Below are positions 52,247 to 60,719 of a DNA stretch of 64,000 nucleotides, in pieces; positions within the stretch are counted from its first letter, which is position 1, and each line of letters begins with the position of its first letter. The stretch comes from an uncultured Bacteroidales bacterium. Its GTDB lineage: Bacteria; Bacteroidota; Bacteroidia; Bacteroidales; F082. The stretch covers positions 25,225 to 89,224 of the forward strand of contig CAJOEZ010000004.1 of the NCBI GenBank assembly GCA_905233685.1, given 5' to 3'. The position numbers and the translations under genes are program-made. Under the pieces are notes generated by a model. It was not told the DNA's origin, made no database searches, and was given only the letters and a program-made list of their open reading frames with translations.

Positions 52247-52283
52247 AAGAATCGGGACGCACCAAGCACGTCCCGATTCTTTT
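52245..52283. terminator. Bidirectional terminator between HIT gene and nqrF
   Basis: 15-bp perfect arms AAAAGAATCGGGACG/CGTCCCGATTCTTTT with a 9-nt loop; T-run on both sides. Overlaps both stop codons. Confidence 0.85.
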
Positions 52284-53526
52284 AGTTTCCGAAATCATCA
52301 AATACTATGTTTTCCTTGGGCACGCCCAAGTCGTCGAGCATCCTCAGCACGGCCGAAATCATCATCGGCGGGCCGCAGAGATAGTATTCGATTTCCTCGG
52401 GTTCGGGGTGGTTTTTCAGATAACGCTCAAAAATCACATTGTGGATGAAGCCGACGTCGCCCGTCCAATGGTCTTCTGGCTTTGGCTCCGATAGCGCAAT
52501 GTGGAAACTGAAATTGGGGTGCTCTTGCTCCAATTCGGTGAAGTCGTCCACATAGAACAGCTCGCGCAATGAACGGCCACCGTACCAAAAGGAAGCCTTT
52601 CTTGCCGTGTTTTTGGTCTTGACTTGGTCGAAAATCTGCGAGCGCATGGGCGCCATGCCCGCGCCGCCACCGATAAACATCATCTCCTTGTCTGTTTCCT
52701 TCACGTGGAACTCGCCGTATGGCCCGCTAATCATCACCTTATCGCCGGGTTTAAGTGAATAGATGTAAGAGGAGCAGATGCCCGGATTGACGTTCAGAAA
52801 TTGGCCTTTTTTGCGGTCAAAGGGCGGCGTGGCGATGCGCACGTTGAGCATGATGATGTTTCCTTCACTCGGTGCGTTGGCCATCGAATAAGCGCGGAAT
52901 TGGGGCTCAGGGTTGCGCATCTGCAAGTCCCAAAGGTGCATCTTGTCCCAATCCTCACGGTATTCAGGTTCCACATCCATATCCTTGAAGTCCACCGTGA
53001 TTTTTGGGACATCCACTTGGATATAACCGCCCGCTGTGAAGTTCAGCGACTCGCCTTCGGGTAGCTTCACCACAAACTCCTTGATGAAAGTGGCCACATT
53101 GCGGTTGGAAACGACCTCGCACTCCCATTTCTTGACGTTCAGCACCGATTCAGGCACGATGATGCTGAGGTTTTCGTTCACCTTGGTTTGGCAGCCCAAG
53201 CGCCAATGGTCTTGGATTTGTTTGCGGGTGAAGAAGCCGACTTCGGTAGGCAAAATCGTGCCGCCGCCTTCCACTACGCGGCATTTGCACTGACCGCAAG
53301 AGCCTTTGCCGCCGCAAGCCGAAGGTAGATACACTTTCTGCTCGGCGAGCGTATTAATTAAGGTATTGCCCGTCGGCACAGACAGTTCTTTGTCATTGTT
53401 GATGGTGATTTTCACCTGGCCTTTGGGCAGGAGTTTGTTGCGCACCCAAAGCAGTAGGGCAACGAGTAGAAGAACGATGCCTAAGAAAACGGCGATGCTT
53501 AAAACTATGGTTGATGCGAGATTCAT
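52282..53526 (-). CDS. nqrF: Na+-translocating NADH:quinone reductase subunit F
   Basis: Electron entry subunit of Na+-NQR. The 414-residue protein has a membrane helix, a 2Fe-2S domain with Cys71, Cys77, Cys80 and Cys112, an FAD-binding region (RAYSMAN) and NAD-binding GGGAGMAPMRS. It is separated from nqrE by 1.5 kb; its ATG (53526) is only 4 nt after the stop of the MNT gene, so it must be expressed from the toxin-antitoxin promoter, its own hidden promoter, or both. The start was moved from a TTG at 53541. Confidence 0.93.
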   Translation of the reverse strand: MNLASTIVLSIAVFLGIVLLLVALLLWVRNKLLPKGQVKITINNDKELSVPTGNTLINTLAEQKVYLPSACGGKGSCGQCKCRVVEGGGTILPTEVGFFTRKQIQDHWRLGCQTKVNENLSIIVPESVLNVKKWECEVVSNRNVATFIKEFVVKLPEGESLNFTAGGYIQVDVPKITVDFKDMDVEPEYREDWDKMHLWDLQMRNPEPQFRAYSMANAPSEGNIIMLNVRIATPPFDRKKGQFLNVNPGICSSYIYSLKPGDKVMISGPYGEFHVKETDKEMMFIGGGAGMAPMRSQIFDQVKTKNTARKASFWYGGRSLRELFYVDDFTELEQEHPNFSFHIALSEPKPEDHWTGDVGFIHNVIFERYLKNHPEPEEIEYYLCGPPMMISAVLRMLDDLGVPKENIVFDDFGN

Positions 53527-53530
53527 TGTT

Positions 53531-53848
53531 TCAAACTGCAATGCCCGTCAGCATTATGTCTTCATAAAGCGGAGACCATTGGTTTTCAATCATCAGAACA
53601 GGTTCTATACGGAGATTCACTTTGCGCACATTACGATTAAGAGCGATGGAAAGTTTCAGCCAGTCGCCTTCAAGGGTAGGAATGATAACGGCTACATCAA
53701 TGTCACTCCATGGATTAGCGTTTCCTTTGCTATAAGAACCATAAAGATACACTTTGGCCTTGCCGTCGAAAAGAGGCGCAATCGCTTGTTTGTATTCTCT
53801 TACAATGTCAAGAGCCTCGGCTTGTGTCAGAACTTTTGGAGTATCCAT
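53531..53848 (-). CDS. MNT-type nucleotidyltransferase, probable antitoxin (MntA-like)
   Basis: A 105-residue minimal nucleotidyltransferase with GSYSKGNANPWSDIDV: the GSxxxG turn and catalytic Asp49 and Asp51. In HepT-MntA (type VII) systems this enzyme AMPylates and neutralises the HEPN toxin. Its start overlaps the end of the HEPN gene by 22 bp, so translation is coupled. Located directly upstream of nqrF. Confidence 0.83.
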   Translation of the reverse strand: MDTPKVLTQAEALDIVREYKQAIAPLFDGKAKVYLYGSYSKGNANPWSDIDVAVIIPTLEGDWLKLSIALNRNVRKVNLRIEPVLMIENQWSPLYEDIMLTGIAV

Positions 53849-54219
53849 TGCTTGAAAAGTTTGGTTTTCTCAATAATATCATGACTTGCCTGTTCATTCA
53901 GGTGTGCTGCAAGGTTTTGTTTGTATTCAGGATAGCGGGCCTCAATATTCATCGGCACCATATAATCGATGAATTCCAATTGATCTTCGGTCATCTGTTC
54001 CAACAAGCCACAACTATCAAGCAGTTTGATATGGCTGTGGATGTAGGGAGGCATGTCGTCTCGTGTCGCAGTCCAATAGGCTTTGAGCAATTTTTCAATG
54101 ACTTGATGACACATAAAAGCCACATAAAGCCAATGCTTTGTCAAGTGCATGTCCTCGGCAACATCAAGGTCTTCATTTGCAATGTCAAGCCAGTATTGGA
54201 CTTTTTCTCGTTTTTCCAT
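53827..54219 (-). CDS. HEPN-domain protein, probable toxin (HepT-like)
   Basis: A 130-residue helical protein starting EKREKVQYWLDIANEDL, with HWLYVAFMCHQVIEKLLKAYW and PPYIHSHIKLLDSCGLL, typical of HEPN (PF05168-type) partners of MNT proteins. The classic RNase RX4-6H motif is not obvious; the closest is an Arg seven residues before His in the TRDDMPPYIHS segment. Start placed at the ATG of 54219; a longer frame runs into the promoter region. Paired with the MNT gene and a reverse -7 element at 54239-54247. Confidence 0.8.
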   Translation of the reverse strand: MEKREKVQYWLDIANEDLDVAEDMHLTKHWLYVAFMCHQVIEKLLKAYWTATRDDMPPYIHSHIKLLDSCGLLEQMTEDQLEFIDYMVPMNIEARYPEYKQNLAAHLNEQASHDIIEKTKLFKQWILQKF

Positions 54220-54238
54220 TTTGATAGTGTTTCTGCTT

Positions 54239-54247
54239 GCAAAATTA
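54239..54247 (-). promoter_or_regulatory. -7 promoter element for the HEPN-MNT (and nqrF) transcript
   Basis: Reverse TAATTTTGC, exact match, 20 nt before the HEPN ATG. It overlaps the region of the opposite-facing promoter at 54267-54298. Confidence 0.5.
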
Positions 54248-54266
54248 GAAAAATTTCCAAAATCGG

Positions 54267-54298
54267 TTTGCATGTTCCTTTTTTTTATGTACTTTTGC
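54267..54298 (+). promoter_or_regulatory. Full Bacteroidota promoter (TTTG-N19-TACTTTTGC)
   Basis: TTTG at 54267-54270 and TACTTTTGC at 54290-54298 with exactly 19 bp between, the consensus spacing. The best promoter seen in the window; it drives the fold-back element and the lipoprotein. Confidence 0.75.
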
Positions 54299-54331
54299 AG
54301 TTGGATTTGGTATTCCAAGTCCATATTAAAT

Positions 54332-54504
54332 AGAAGCGTTATGCTTTTCTTTTGAATCGTAAACGTAGGAAATTTACGAATTTAGTACAAAGAGATAGCA
54401 TAGTGGTTTCTCACGCATAGCGTGGGGCTACTATCTATGTTTGTACTAAAGGTAATTCCTACGACCTACGATTCAGAGCGTGGCATAGTCAGTTCTACGC
54501 TTCT
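54332..54504 (+). ncRNA. 173-nt nested fold-back element in the leader of a small lipoprotein
   Basis: Stacked inverted-repeat arms: AGAAGCGT (54332) with ACGCTTCT (54497); TATGC with GCATA (54483); GAATCGTA (54354) with TACGATTC (54467); CGTAGGAAATT (54364) with AATTCCTACG (54454); TTTAGTACAAA (54381) with TTTGTACTAAA (54440); ATAGT with ACTAT; and an apical CACGC-ATA-GCGTG. It begins about 30 nt after a perfect promoter and ends 67 nt before the lipoprotein ATG; a further small hairpin (GGAGC/GCTCC) follows. It could be a structured RNA leader, a retron-like or MITE-like palindrome; no transposase or reverse transcriptase lies beside it. Confidence 0.6.
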
Positions 54505-54571
54505 TTTGTCGTAATAATTCGGAGCAAATGGATGCTCCTGTGCTTTAGGGACTGGAAGCCGAAGGTAAAAA

Positions 54572-54961
54572 ATGAAGAAATGCACTATTCTTCTTTTCTG
54601 TATTGCTACTGTTTTGATGACGGCATGCACTAAATCAACAACTTATGAAATCTATAACGGAACTTCAGGTTATAGTATGTATGATGTCAAAGCATACGAG
54701 TATTCTGGATCGAGTGCTGTAGGGTACTACGATGTGGGATTCCTTTCTGCAAATGCTTCAAGTGGTTCTATTGAGGCTGCCAAAGATGCTAAACAAGTGA
54801 AAGTGGCTTTTAAATTCGTGCCCAATGGCAGTGTTTACACTACTGCCGATTATTATACAATTACAGAAGGCAGTCATACTATGATTCTTATTGAAGACCA
54901 TACCCAAATTATTGGTGGCTCAAAAGGTGAAACCACAGTTGCAAGCATGTCGATTAAATGA
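54572..54961 (+). CDS. Small lipoprotein downstream of the fold-back element
   Basis: A 129-residue protein with lipobox LMTAC, then a serine/tyrosine-rich beta domain (YEYSGSSAVGYYDVGF) and TITEGSHTMILIEDHTQIIGG. No family recognised. It is the only gene of the divergent transcript facing the HEPN-MNT pair and converges with nqrE, ending 33 bp from its stop codon. Confidence 0.65.
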   Translation: MKKCTILLFCIATVLMTACTKSTTYEIYNGTSGYSMYDVKAYEYSGSSAVGYYDVGFLSANASSGSIEAAKDAKQVKVAFKFVPNGSVYTTADYYTITEGSHTMILIEDHTQIIGGSKGETTVASMSIK

Positions 54962-54994
54962 TAGTTTGCAAACAAATGCTGTTTTGCTTTCGAT

Positions 54995-55609
54995 TTATAG
55001 TTTTATCCCCATAAACGCCATGAAAGCAATCCCCATTAAACCTGTGATAATGAACGAGATGCCCACGCCTTGAAGACCTTTGGGAATCTTGGAATAACGT
55101 AGTTTTTCTCGTATGGCCGCGATGCCAACGATGGCCAAAAGCCAGCCAAGACCCGAACCCAAGCCGAAAACCGCCGCTTCGCCCACATTGCTGAAGCCGC
55201 GTTCTTGCATGAACAGCGAGCAACCCAAAATGGCACAGTTGACCGCTATCAACGGGAGGAAGATGCCCAAGGCAGAATACAGCGACGGCGTGAAAGTTTC
55301 AATAATCATTTCCAAAATCTGCACGATGGCCGCAATGATGGCGATGAAAAGGATATAGGTCAGGAAACTCAAATCGACCGTGGCCAATTTGGGGCTAATC
55401 CATGCCAAAGCACCCGGAGCCAATAAGTATTTGTTCACCAAATAGTTGACAGGCACAGTGACCACCAACACGAAAGTCACGGCAAGCCCCAAGCCTGCGC
55501 TCGTTTTGACGGTCTTCGACACGGCCAAATAGGAACACATACCCAAGAAATAGGCGAAAATCATGTTGTCCACAAAGACCGATTTTATGAAAAGATTGAA
55601 GAGTTCCAT
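54995..55609 (-). CDS. nqrE: Na+-translocating NADH:quinone reductase subunit E
   Basis: A 204-residue membrane subunit with six helices. [16 protein letters not shown] and [15 protein letters not shown] carry the two cysteines of the membrane-buried iron centre shared with NqrD. Located 6 bp after nqrD; last gene of the intact part of the operon. Confidence 0.93.
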   Translation of the reverse strand: MELFNLFIKSVFVDNMIFAYFLGMCSYLAVSKTVKTSAGLGLAVTFVLVVTVPVNYLVNKYLLAPGALAWISPKLATVDLSFLTYILFIAIIAAIVQILEMIIETFTPSLYSALGIFLPLIAVNCAILGCSLFMQERGFSNVGEAAVFGLGSGLGWLLAIVGIAAIREKLRYSKIPKGLQGVGISFIITGLMGIAFMAFMGIKL

Positions 55610-55615
55610 GACCGC

Positions 55616-56242
55616 TTATTTTTGGTTGTTTTCCTGCATTTCAGGGTTACGCGTGCGTTGTATCCAGATGATGATGCCGACCACGATGAGTGCCATCGGC
55701 GGAAGAATCATTAAGCCATTATTCTGATAGCCTGCCTCATAGAAAGATGACGGAATAATTGGGTATCCAAGGAGTGTTCCAGAGCCAAACAACTCGCGGA
55801 AGAACGCCACGATGACGAGTATTAAGCTATAACCCAATCCGTTACCCAATCCATCCAAAAACGACTCCCAAGATCCATGCGACAATGCGAAAGCCTCCAA
55901 ACGTCCCATGATGATGCAGTTGGTAATGATAAGGCCAACATACACAGAGAGTTGCTTGCTGACATTATAGGCGAAGGCTTTCAAGAACTGGTCGATTAGG
56001 ATGACCAAAGTGGCGACCACCACTAACTGCACAATGATACGGATGCGTGAAGGGATACCCTTGCGCAATAACGAAATAATAAGATTGGAAAACGCCGTCA
56101 CCACCGTCACTGAGGCACCCATTACCAAGGCAGGTTTGAGTTGGGCGGTTACGGCTAAGCAAGAGCAGATGCCCAACACCAACACGGTGACGGGATTGGT
56201 TTTGCGCAGAGGTTCTATGATGAGTTTTTTGACATTGGGCAT
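55616..56242 (-). CDS. nqrD: Na+-translocating NADH:quinone reductase subunit D
   Basis: A 208-residue membrane protein, homologous to NqrE and to RnfE. TVLVLGICSCLAVTAQLKPAL and NCIIMGRLEAFAL give the two iron-ligand cysteine sites. Three bp after nqrC. Confidence 0.93.
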   Translation of the reverse strand: MPNVKKLIIEPLRKTNPVTVLVLGICSCLAVTAQLKPALVMGASVTVVTAFSNLIISLLRKGIPSRIRIIVQLVVVATLVILIDQFLKAFAYNVSKQLSVYVGLIITNCIIMGRLEAFALSHGSWESFLDGLGNGLGYSLILVIVAFFRELFGSGTLLGYPIIPSSFYEAGYQNNGLMILPPMALIVVGIIIWIQRTRNPEMQENNQK

Positions 56243-56245
56243 GGC

Positions 56246-56860
56246 TTATTCTCCTTTCTCTGCGATTTTCTTCAAATAGGCCGAATACTTCTCCAAAGTA
56301 TTGTCAATCATTTCTTTAACACCATTTGAGGTTTTTGTTGCTCCCGTGATGGCATCGAATTCGATGGGAATCGTGCTGCCGTTGTCCATGATTTGCTTGC
56401 CGGCAAATTGGCCTTGGAATTTCTCCGTAGTAATCTCGCCGCCCAACCCCGGGGTTTCCGACTTATGGTCAAAAGTAACACCGACAATCGTCTTTCCGTC
56501 GGCGGCGATGGCAATATAGCCCCAAATGGGTCCCCAAAGGCCGTTGCCCTGCATGGGAATGACGCTGGTTTGACGATCAATGACGAATACGGGCAGGCCG
56601 TCGTCCTCGGTCGGGTTACCGTTTTCGTCCAACAGAAATTCTGCTGTGCAATGCTTCTCGAATAGCCACGCGGCATTTTTGGCATTAACATCTTGAATAC
56701 CTGCTGCTTTGAGAATATTGATACGTTTTTCGTTTTTCTGGTTGCGGTCTTGAAAAGGCTGCAGCCATAGTGCTGTGACGGTCAACAAGACGGCCACAAT
56801 AACGATTAAAACCGTGGCATACAGAAAGATATATCGGTTACTATTAATGTCTTTTTTCAT
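56246..56860 (-). CDS. nqrC: Na+-translocating NADH:quinone reductase subunit C
   Basis: A 204-residue protein with an N-terminal membrane helix and the flavinylation site in FDAITGATKTSNGV (threonine near residue 174), where FMN is attached covalently by ApbE; the site faces the periplasm. The start is the ATG at 56860; the longer frame is antisense-like extension inside nqrB. Overlaps the end of nqrB by 4 bp. Confidence 0.92.
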   Translation of the reverse strand: MKKDINSNRYIFLYATVLIVIVAVLLTVTALWLQPFQDRNQKNEKRINILKAAGIQDVNAKNAAWLFEKHCTAEFLLDENGNPTEDDGLPVFVIDRQTSVIPMQGNGLWGPIWGYIAIAADGKTIVGVTFDHKSETPGLGGEITTEKFQGQFAGKQIMDNGSTIPIEFDAITGATKTSNGVKEMIDNTLEKYSAYLKKIAEKGE

Positions 56861-58014
56861 CGGGCAAAGGTTTTTTGTTGGACAATAGCGCGTTTTTGGC
56901 GCTTCTTGATGTTGCGCGCAATGACGCAATGGTCGATGAGCGGTGCAAAGCAATTCATAAGCAGGATGCTGAGCATCATGCCCTCAGCGTAGGCGGAGTT
57001 CAGCACACGCAGCATCACCGCAAAAATGCCGATGAGCAGGCCGTAGATCCACTTTCCAGTATTGGTTTGTGCAGCCGTAACGGGGTCGGTAGCCATGAAA
57101 ACCGCGCCGAACATGAAACCGCCCATCAAATAGTGATAGTAAAACGGCAATTGCATATATTCATTGGCACCAATGGCATTGAAAAGAAGCCCCATGAGAC
57201 CACCGCCAAAGATGACGGAGAGCATAATGCGCCAACTGGCAATGCCTGTCATTAGTAATAGGATTGCACCAAGGGTAATTGCAATCACCGAGGTTTCGCC
57301 CATGCTGCCAGGAATACCACCCCAAATCATCGTCCAAGCATCGGGCAAGTTTGTGCCCCCGTTGGCGAGGATGCCCAAAGGCGTAGCGCCCGAGAAGGCG
57401 TCAGGTTGGTCGGCAATCCAGACCTTGTCGCCCGACATGACCGATGGGTAGGCAAAAAACAGGAAAGCGCGGGCTGTCAGCGCGGGATTGACAAGGTTCA
57501 TGCCCGTGCCGCCAAAGGCTTCCTTGCCGATGAGGACGGCGAAGGCTGTGGCCACCGCAACCATCCACAATGGGATATCGGGCGGCAACACCATGGGAAT
57601 CAGCATTCCTGTGACCAAATAACCCTCGTTGACCTGATGGTGCCGTATTTGCGCAAAGGCAAACTCAATCGCCAAGCCCGTGATGTAGGAAACCACAATG
57701 ACAGGTAAGGCTTTGAGCAGACCGAAGCCGATGATTTGCCAAAAGGTGGCGCATTCGGCAACGGCTTTAAAATGTTGATAACCAATGTTCCAAATTCCAA
57801 ACAGCAAGGCGGGCATGAGCGCAATGACCACGGTAATCATGGTGCGTTTCAAGTCGATGGCGTCTCGGACGTGGCAGCCTCGTTTCGTCGTTTCGTCGGG
57901 CACGAAAAGAAAGCTCTCGAAGGCCTCGAAAGTGCTCTGGAGCCAAGCGTATTTGCCGCCTTCCGTGAAGTTCGGTTTGGTTTTGTCGACAAAATGTCGC
58001 AATTTCTTAATCAT
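56857..58014 (-). CDS. nqrB: Na+-translocating NADH:quinone reductase subunit B
   Basis: A 385-residue membrane subunit with ten helices. The FMN attachment threonine is in SGATPLG (near residue 209); VNPALTARAFLFFAYP and ATDPVTAAQTNTGKWIYG are conserved quinone and channel regions. Overlaps nqrA by 4 bp (ATGA) and nqrC by 4 bp, so translation is coupled. Confidence 0.94.
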   Translation of the reverse strand: MIKKLRHFVDKTKPNFTEGGKYAWLQSTFEAFESFLFVPDETTKRGCHVRDAIDLKRTMITVVIALMPALLFGIWNIGYQHFKAVAECATFWQIIGFGLLKALPVIVVSYITGLAIEFAFAQIRHHQVNEGYLVTGMLIPMVLPPDIPLWMVAVATAFAVLIGKEAFGGTGMNLVNPALTARAFLFFAYPSVMSGDKVWIADQPDAFSGATPLGILANGGTNLPDAWTMIWGGIPGSMGETSVIAITLGAILLLMTGIASWRIMLSVIFGGGLMGLLFNAIGANEYMQLPFYYHYLMGGFMFGAVFMATDPVTAAQTNTGKWIYGLLIGIFAVMLRVLNSAYAEGMMLSILLMNCFAPLIDHCVIARNIKKRQKRAIVQQKTFAR

Positions 58015-59366
58015 CCTTCGGCCTCCTTTCTCAGTTTCTCCAAAGCCTCAAAAATAATGGCCTGAATGTCGGTTTTCGATGTGTCGACAAACTCGCAGAG
58101 GGCAAAGTCCTCAGGATCAACCTCATAAATACCGAGGTTTTCCATTAGGTCGATGTCGCCGACGAGGCAAGCCTTTATGAGTTGGAGCGGATAGATGTCG
58201 AAGGGAAAGACCTTCTCGAACTCGCCCGTCATCACGTAGGCGCGCTCCTCGCCGTGGTAGTTGGTATCCAATTCGAAATCAGGCTGCAACGCATTAGGAA
58301 TGAAGCCCGAAGGAAAAGTGCGCGACATGCTGAATTTCTTGAATCCAGGCCAAATCCAGCCGATAAGTTCGTGGCGCTGGTCGCCCTCGGGAATGACACT
58401 GAGCACATTATGGTAATACCCGATAAAACCGTTCTCAGTAACCGCTTTGCCCGTCAGTACGTTGCCGCTGACAATGCGTTGATGGTCATCTTTCAGGTTG
58501 TTTTTCACGAGGGCAGAAACGGACGCTCCGAGCTTGGTTTGGATGTAATGCGGATGCAGCAGTCCACTACCGGCGACGGCGTAAATGCGACCGAAATCTA
58601 GTTGGCCTGTGAGGAAAAAATGTCCTATGTTAATGATTTCGGGCAGACCGCAATACCAAACAATGTCGCCTTTGTTGATAGGACAGATTTTATTGATTTG
58701 TGTGCCCACATTGCCCGAGGGATGCGGTCCGCTAAACTGATGTATAACAACGTTTTTCGCCTTGAGCAACACTTCCGATTGGGTCTTTTCGGCATGGACG
58801 CAAAGATGCAACTTTCCGTCACTGAGGATATTAAGCACCTCTAAACCCTTCTGCAGCGAGTCGGGGAAATGCTCAGCGAGGAAATCCATGTCGGGGGCGA
58901 GTGGCGAGCTGTCGAATGCACTGATGAAGAAGGCTTGGGGCGTGTCGTCGGGACGTGCAACGGTAGAATAAGGGCGTTGCCGAATCATAGGCCAAAGTCC
59001 GATTTCCAACAGGCTTTGCGTGATGCCTTCCTTGGTCAACTCGCCAACCTCAAAAGGCAAGGCCGCATTCTGTTTATCTGACTGAATCACAATAGCTTGC
59101 AGCTGTCGTTTCGCGCCACGACGAATTTCACTCACGGTGCCGCTGACAGGTGCGGTGAATCGGATGCGTTCATCACGTTTGTCGCAAAACAACGGTGTCC
59201 CGACCTTCACTTGGTCACCTTCTTGCACACGAAGTCTTGGCATAAGGCCAATGAAATCAGTGGGGTGCAGGGCAAAATAGTCCGGAATGACACAACTCAC
59301 CACTTGTTCCGCCTTACCTTTCAGGTGGATGTCGAGACCTTGTTTTATCTTTATGACTTGGCTCAT
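58011..59366 (-). CDS. nqrA: Na+-translocating NADH:quinone reductase subunit A
   Basis: The 451-residue soluble subunit that completes Na+-NQR, related to RnfC but without Fe-S clusters. It starts SQVIKIKQGLDIHLKGKAEQ, with the lipoyl-like hairpin RIRFTAPVSGTVSEI, and SGPHPSGNVGTQINKI in the Rossmann-like domain. Start ATG at 59366, with a perfect reverse -7 element at 59381-59389 only 15 nt upstream. First gene of nqrABCDE. Confidence 0.93.
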   Translation of the reverse strand: MSQVIKIKQGLDIHLKGKAEQVVSCVIPDYFALHPTDFIGLMPRLRVQEGDQVKVGTPLFCDKRDERIRFTAPVSGTVSEIRRGAKRQLQAIVIQSDKQNAALPFEVGELTKEGITQSLLEIGLWPMIRQRPYSTVARPDDTPQAFFISAFDSSPLAPDMDFLAEHFPDSLQKGLEVLNILSDGKLHLCVHAEKTQSEVLLKAKNVVIHQFSGPHPSGNVGTQINKICPINKGDIVWYCGLPEIINIGHFFLTGQLDFGRIYAVAGSGLLHPHYIQTKLGASVSALVKNNLKDDHQRIVSGNVLTGKAVTENGFIGYYHNVLSVIPEGDQRHELIGWIWPGFKKFSMSRTFPSGFIPNALQPDFELDTNYHGEERAYVMTGEFEKVFPFDIYPLQLIKACLVGDIDLMENLGIYEVDPEDFALCEFVDTSKTDIQAIIFEALEKLRKEAEG

Positions 59367-59380
59367 GCTCGGGATTTGCC

Positions 59381-59408
59381 GCAAAATTAGAAAATTTTGT
59401 AATTTTGC
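59381..59408. promoter_or_regulatory. Divergent -7 elements of nqrA and the T9SS plug gene
   Basis: Reverse TAATTTTGC at 59381-59389 and forward TAATTTTGC at 59400-59408, identical copies 10 bp apart in opposite directions. Confidence 0.6.
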
Positions 59409-59440
59409 AACGCGAAAATCATCAGAAGAAAAACTTGACC

Positions 59441-60718
59441 ATGAAGAAACTCTCTTTATTAGTGTTATTAATGGCCCTTCACGCAACAATGGGCCTGTTT
59501 GCCCAAGACTTCGAACTGCCTTGCGACAACCTCAATTACAAGCCTGAAGTGCAAACTGTGCTGCTTTTTGTCGACGACAACCCATTGAGCGACCCCATTG
59601 TGCCTTTGGAGGACATGATGGGCCGCCTAACACTGTCATTCGATATTATCGACGGGCAGGGCGACGTGCTCAACTACACCTTCATCCATTGTACCCACTT
59701 CTGGCAACCCACTGAAATTCAGCGTATAAAATACGCTTCGGGTTATGAATCCGACCGTTTGGACAATTTCGCCTTCTCGCGCAATACGCTGATAGATTAT
59801 GTCAATTATCAGCTCAAATTCCCGACCGAAGACATGACGCCGCTCATCTCGGGCAACTATTTGCTCATTGTATACGGCGACGACCTGAATGACTTGTATT
59901 TCACCCGCCGTTTCATGATTGTGGACGAGAAGACCCATATCAGCGCCACCGTACCACGCTATCCCGACGACCTCTCGCTCACCGACACGCACCAGCAACT
60001 TGATGTCAAGGTCAGCATTAACAGTTATTTGACGGGTAACACGCAGCAATACAGCTTTTTGACCATCAGGCAGAACGGTCGCTGGGACAATGCCGCCGAG
60101 GATTTGCAGCCGACCTACGTTTATCCCGACTATTTCTCATACGAGCATCATCCTGAGACCGTTTTTGAGGGCACTTACCAATTTATGCGCTTCAATACCA
60201 GCGACTTCCATTTCCAGTCGGAGAACTTGGCCCACATCCGGCAAAACGACCTGTCCTACGAAATCGACATTGCCACCTGCGAGTCGCGGGCAGGGAAGGC
60301 TTACGCGACTTACGATGACATTCACGGCGAGAAATTTGTGTATGTAGCAGACGAGACTATGGACAGTTTCATCGAGGCCGACTATTGCTTGGTGAACTTT
60401 TTCTACAAGAGCGAGGCCCCACTGACGCATGAGGACATGTATATCATGGGTGCAATCAACGACTGGCGTTTCGATGAGAGCAACCGGATGACCTACGACT
60501 ACCGCCTGCACGGTTACTCCTGCTCGTTGATGCTGAAACAGGGGCTTTACAACTTCATGATGGTCACCGCTGACCGCAATACGGGTAAAGTCTCCACTGA
60601 ACTTACTACAGGCAACTACTGGGACACCAACAACGTGTACAAGCTCTATTTTTATTATTTCAACACCAACAAGGGCTACGACGAACTGATTGGCTATACT
60701 GTAGTCAATTCGCATTGA
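59441..60718 (+). CDS. T9SS plug protein (DUF5103 family)
   Basis: A 425-residue exported protein, signal peptide ending GLFAQ. The series VQTVLLFVDDNPLSDPIVPL, LNYTFIHCTHFWQPTEIQ and the C-terminal EDMYIMGAINDWRFDESNRM is characteristic of DUF5103, shown in Flavobacterium to plug the periplasmic side of the SprA translocon when no cargo is present. Its presence is strong evidence of a working type IX system in this organism. Divergent from nqrA; 1 bp before priA. Confidence 0.88.
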   Translation: MKKLSLLVLLMALHATMGLFAQDFELPCDNLNYKPEVQTVLLFVDDNPLSDPIVPLEDMMGRLTLSFDIIDGQGDVLNYTFIHCTHFWQPTEIQRIKYASGYESDRLDNFAFSRNTLIDYVNYQLKFPTEDMTPLISGNYLLIVYGDDLNDLYFTRRFMIVDEKTHISATVPRYPDDLSLTDTHQQLDVKVSINSYLTGNTQQYSFLTIRQNGRWDNAAEDLQPTYVYPDYFSYEHHPETVFEGTYQFMRFNTSDFHFQSENLAHIRQNDLSYEIDIATCESRAGKAYATYDDIHGEKFVYVADETMDSFIEADYCLVNFFYKSEAPLTHEDMYIMGAINDWRFDESNRMTYDYRLHGYSCSLMLKQGLYNFMMVTADRNTGKVSTELTTGNYWDTNNVYKLYFYYFNTNKGYDELIGYTVVNSH

Positions 60719-60719
60719 T

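Noticed and set aside
53531..54324. Considered a CRISPR- or restriction-type defence operon
   Set aside because: Only HEPN and MNT domains are present; no nuclease, methylase or repeat array.
54332..54504. Retron msr-msd RNA
   Set aside because: No reverse transcriptase gene nearby; kept only as a structural analogy.
54332..54504. Integron attC site
   Set aside because: No integrase and no consistent core-site consensus; the arms are longer than usual.
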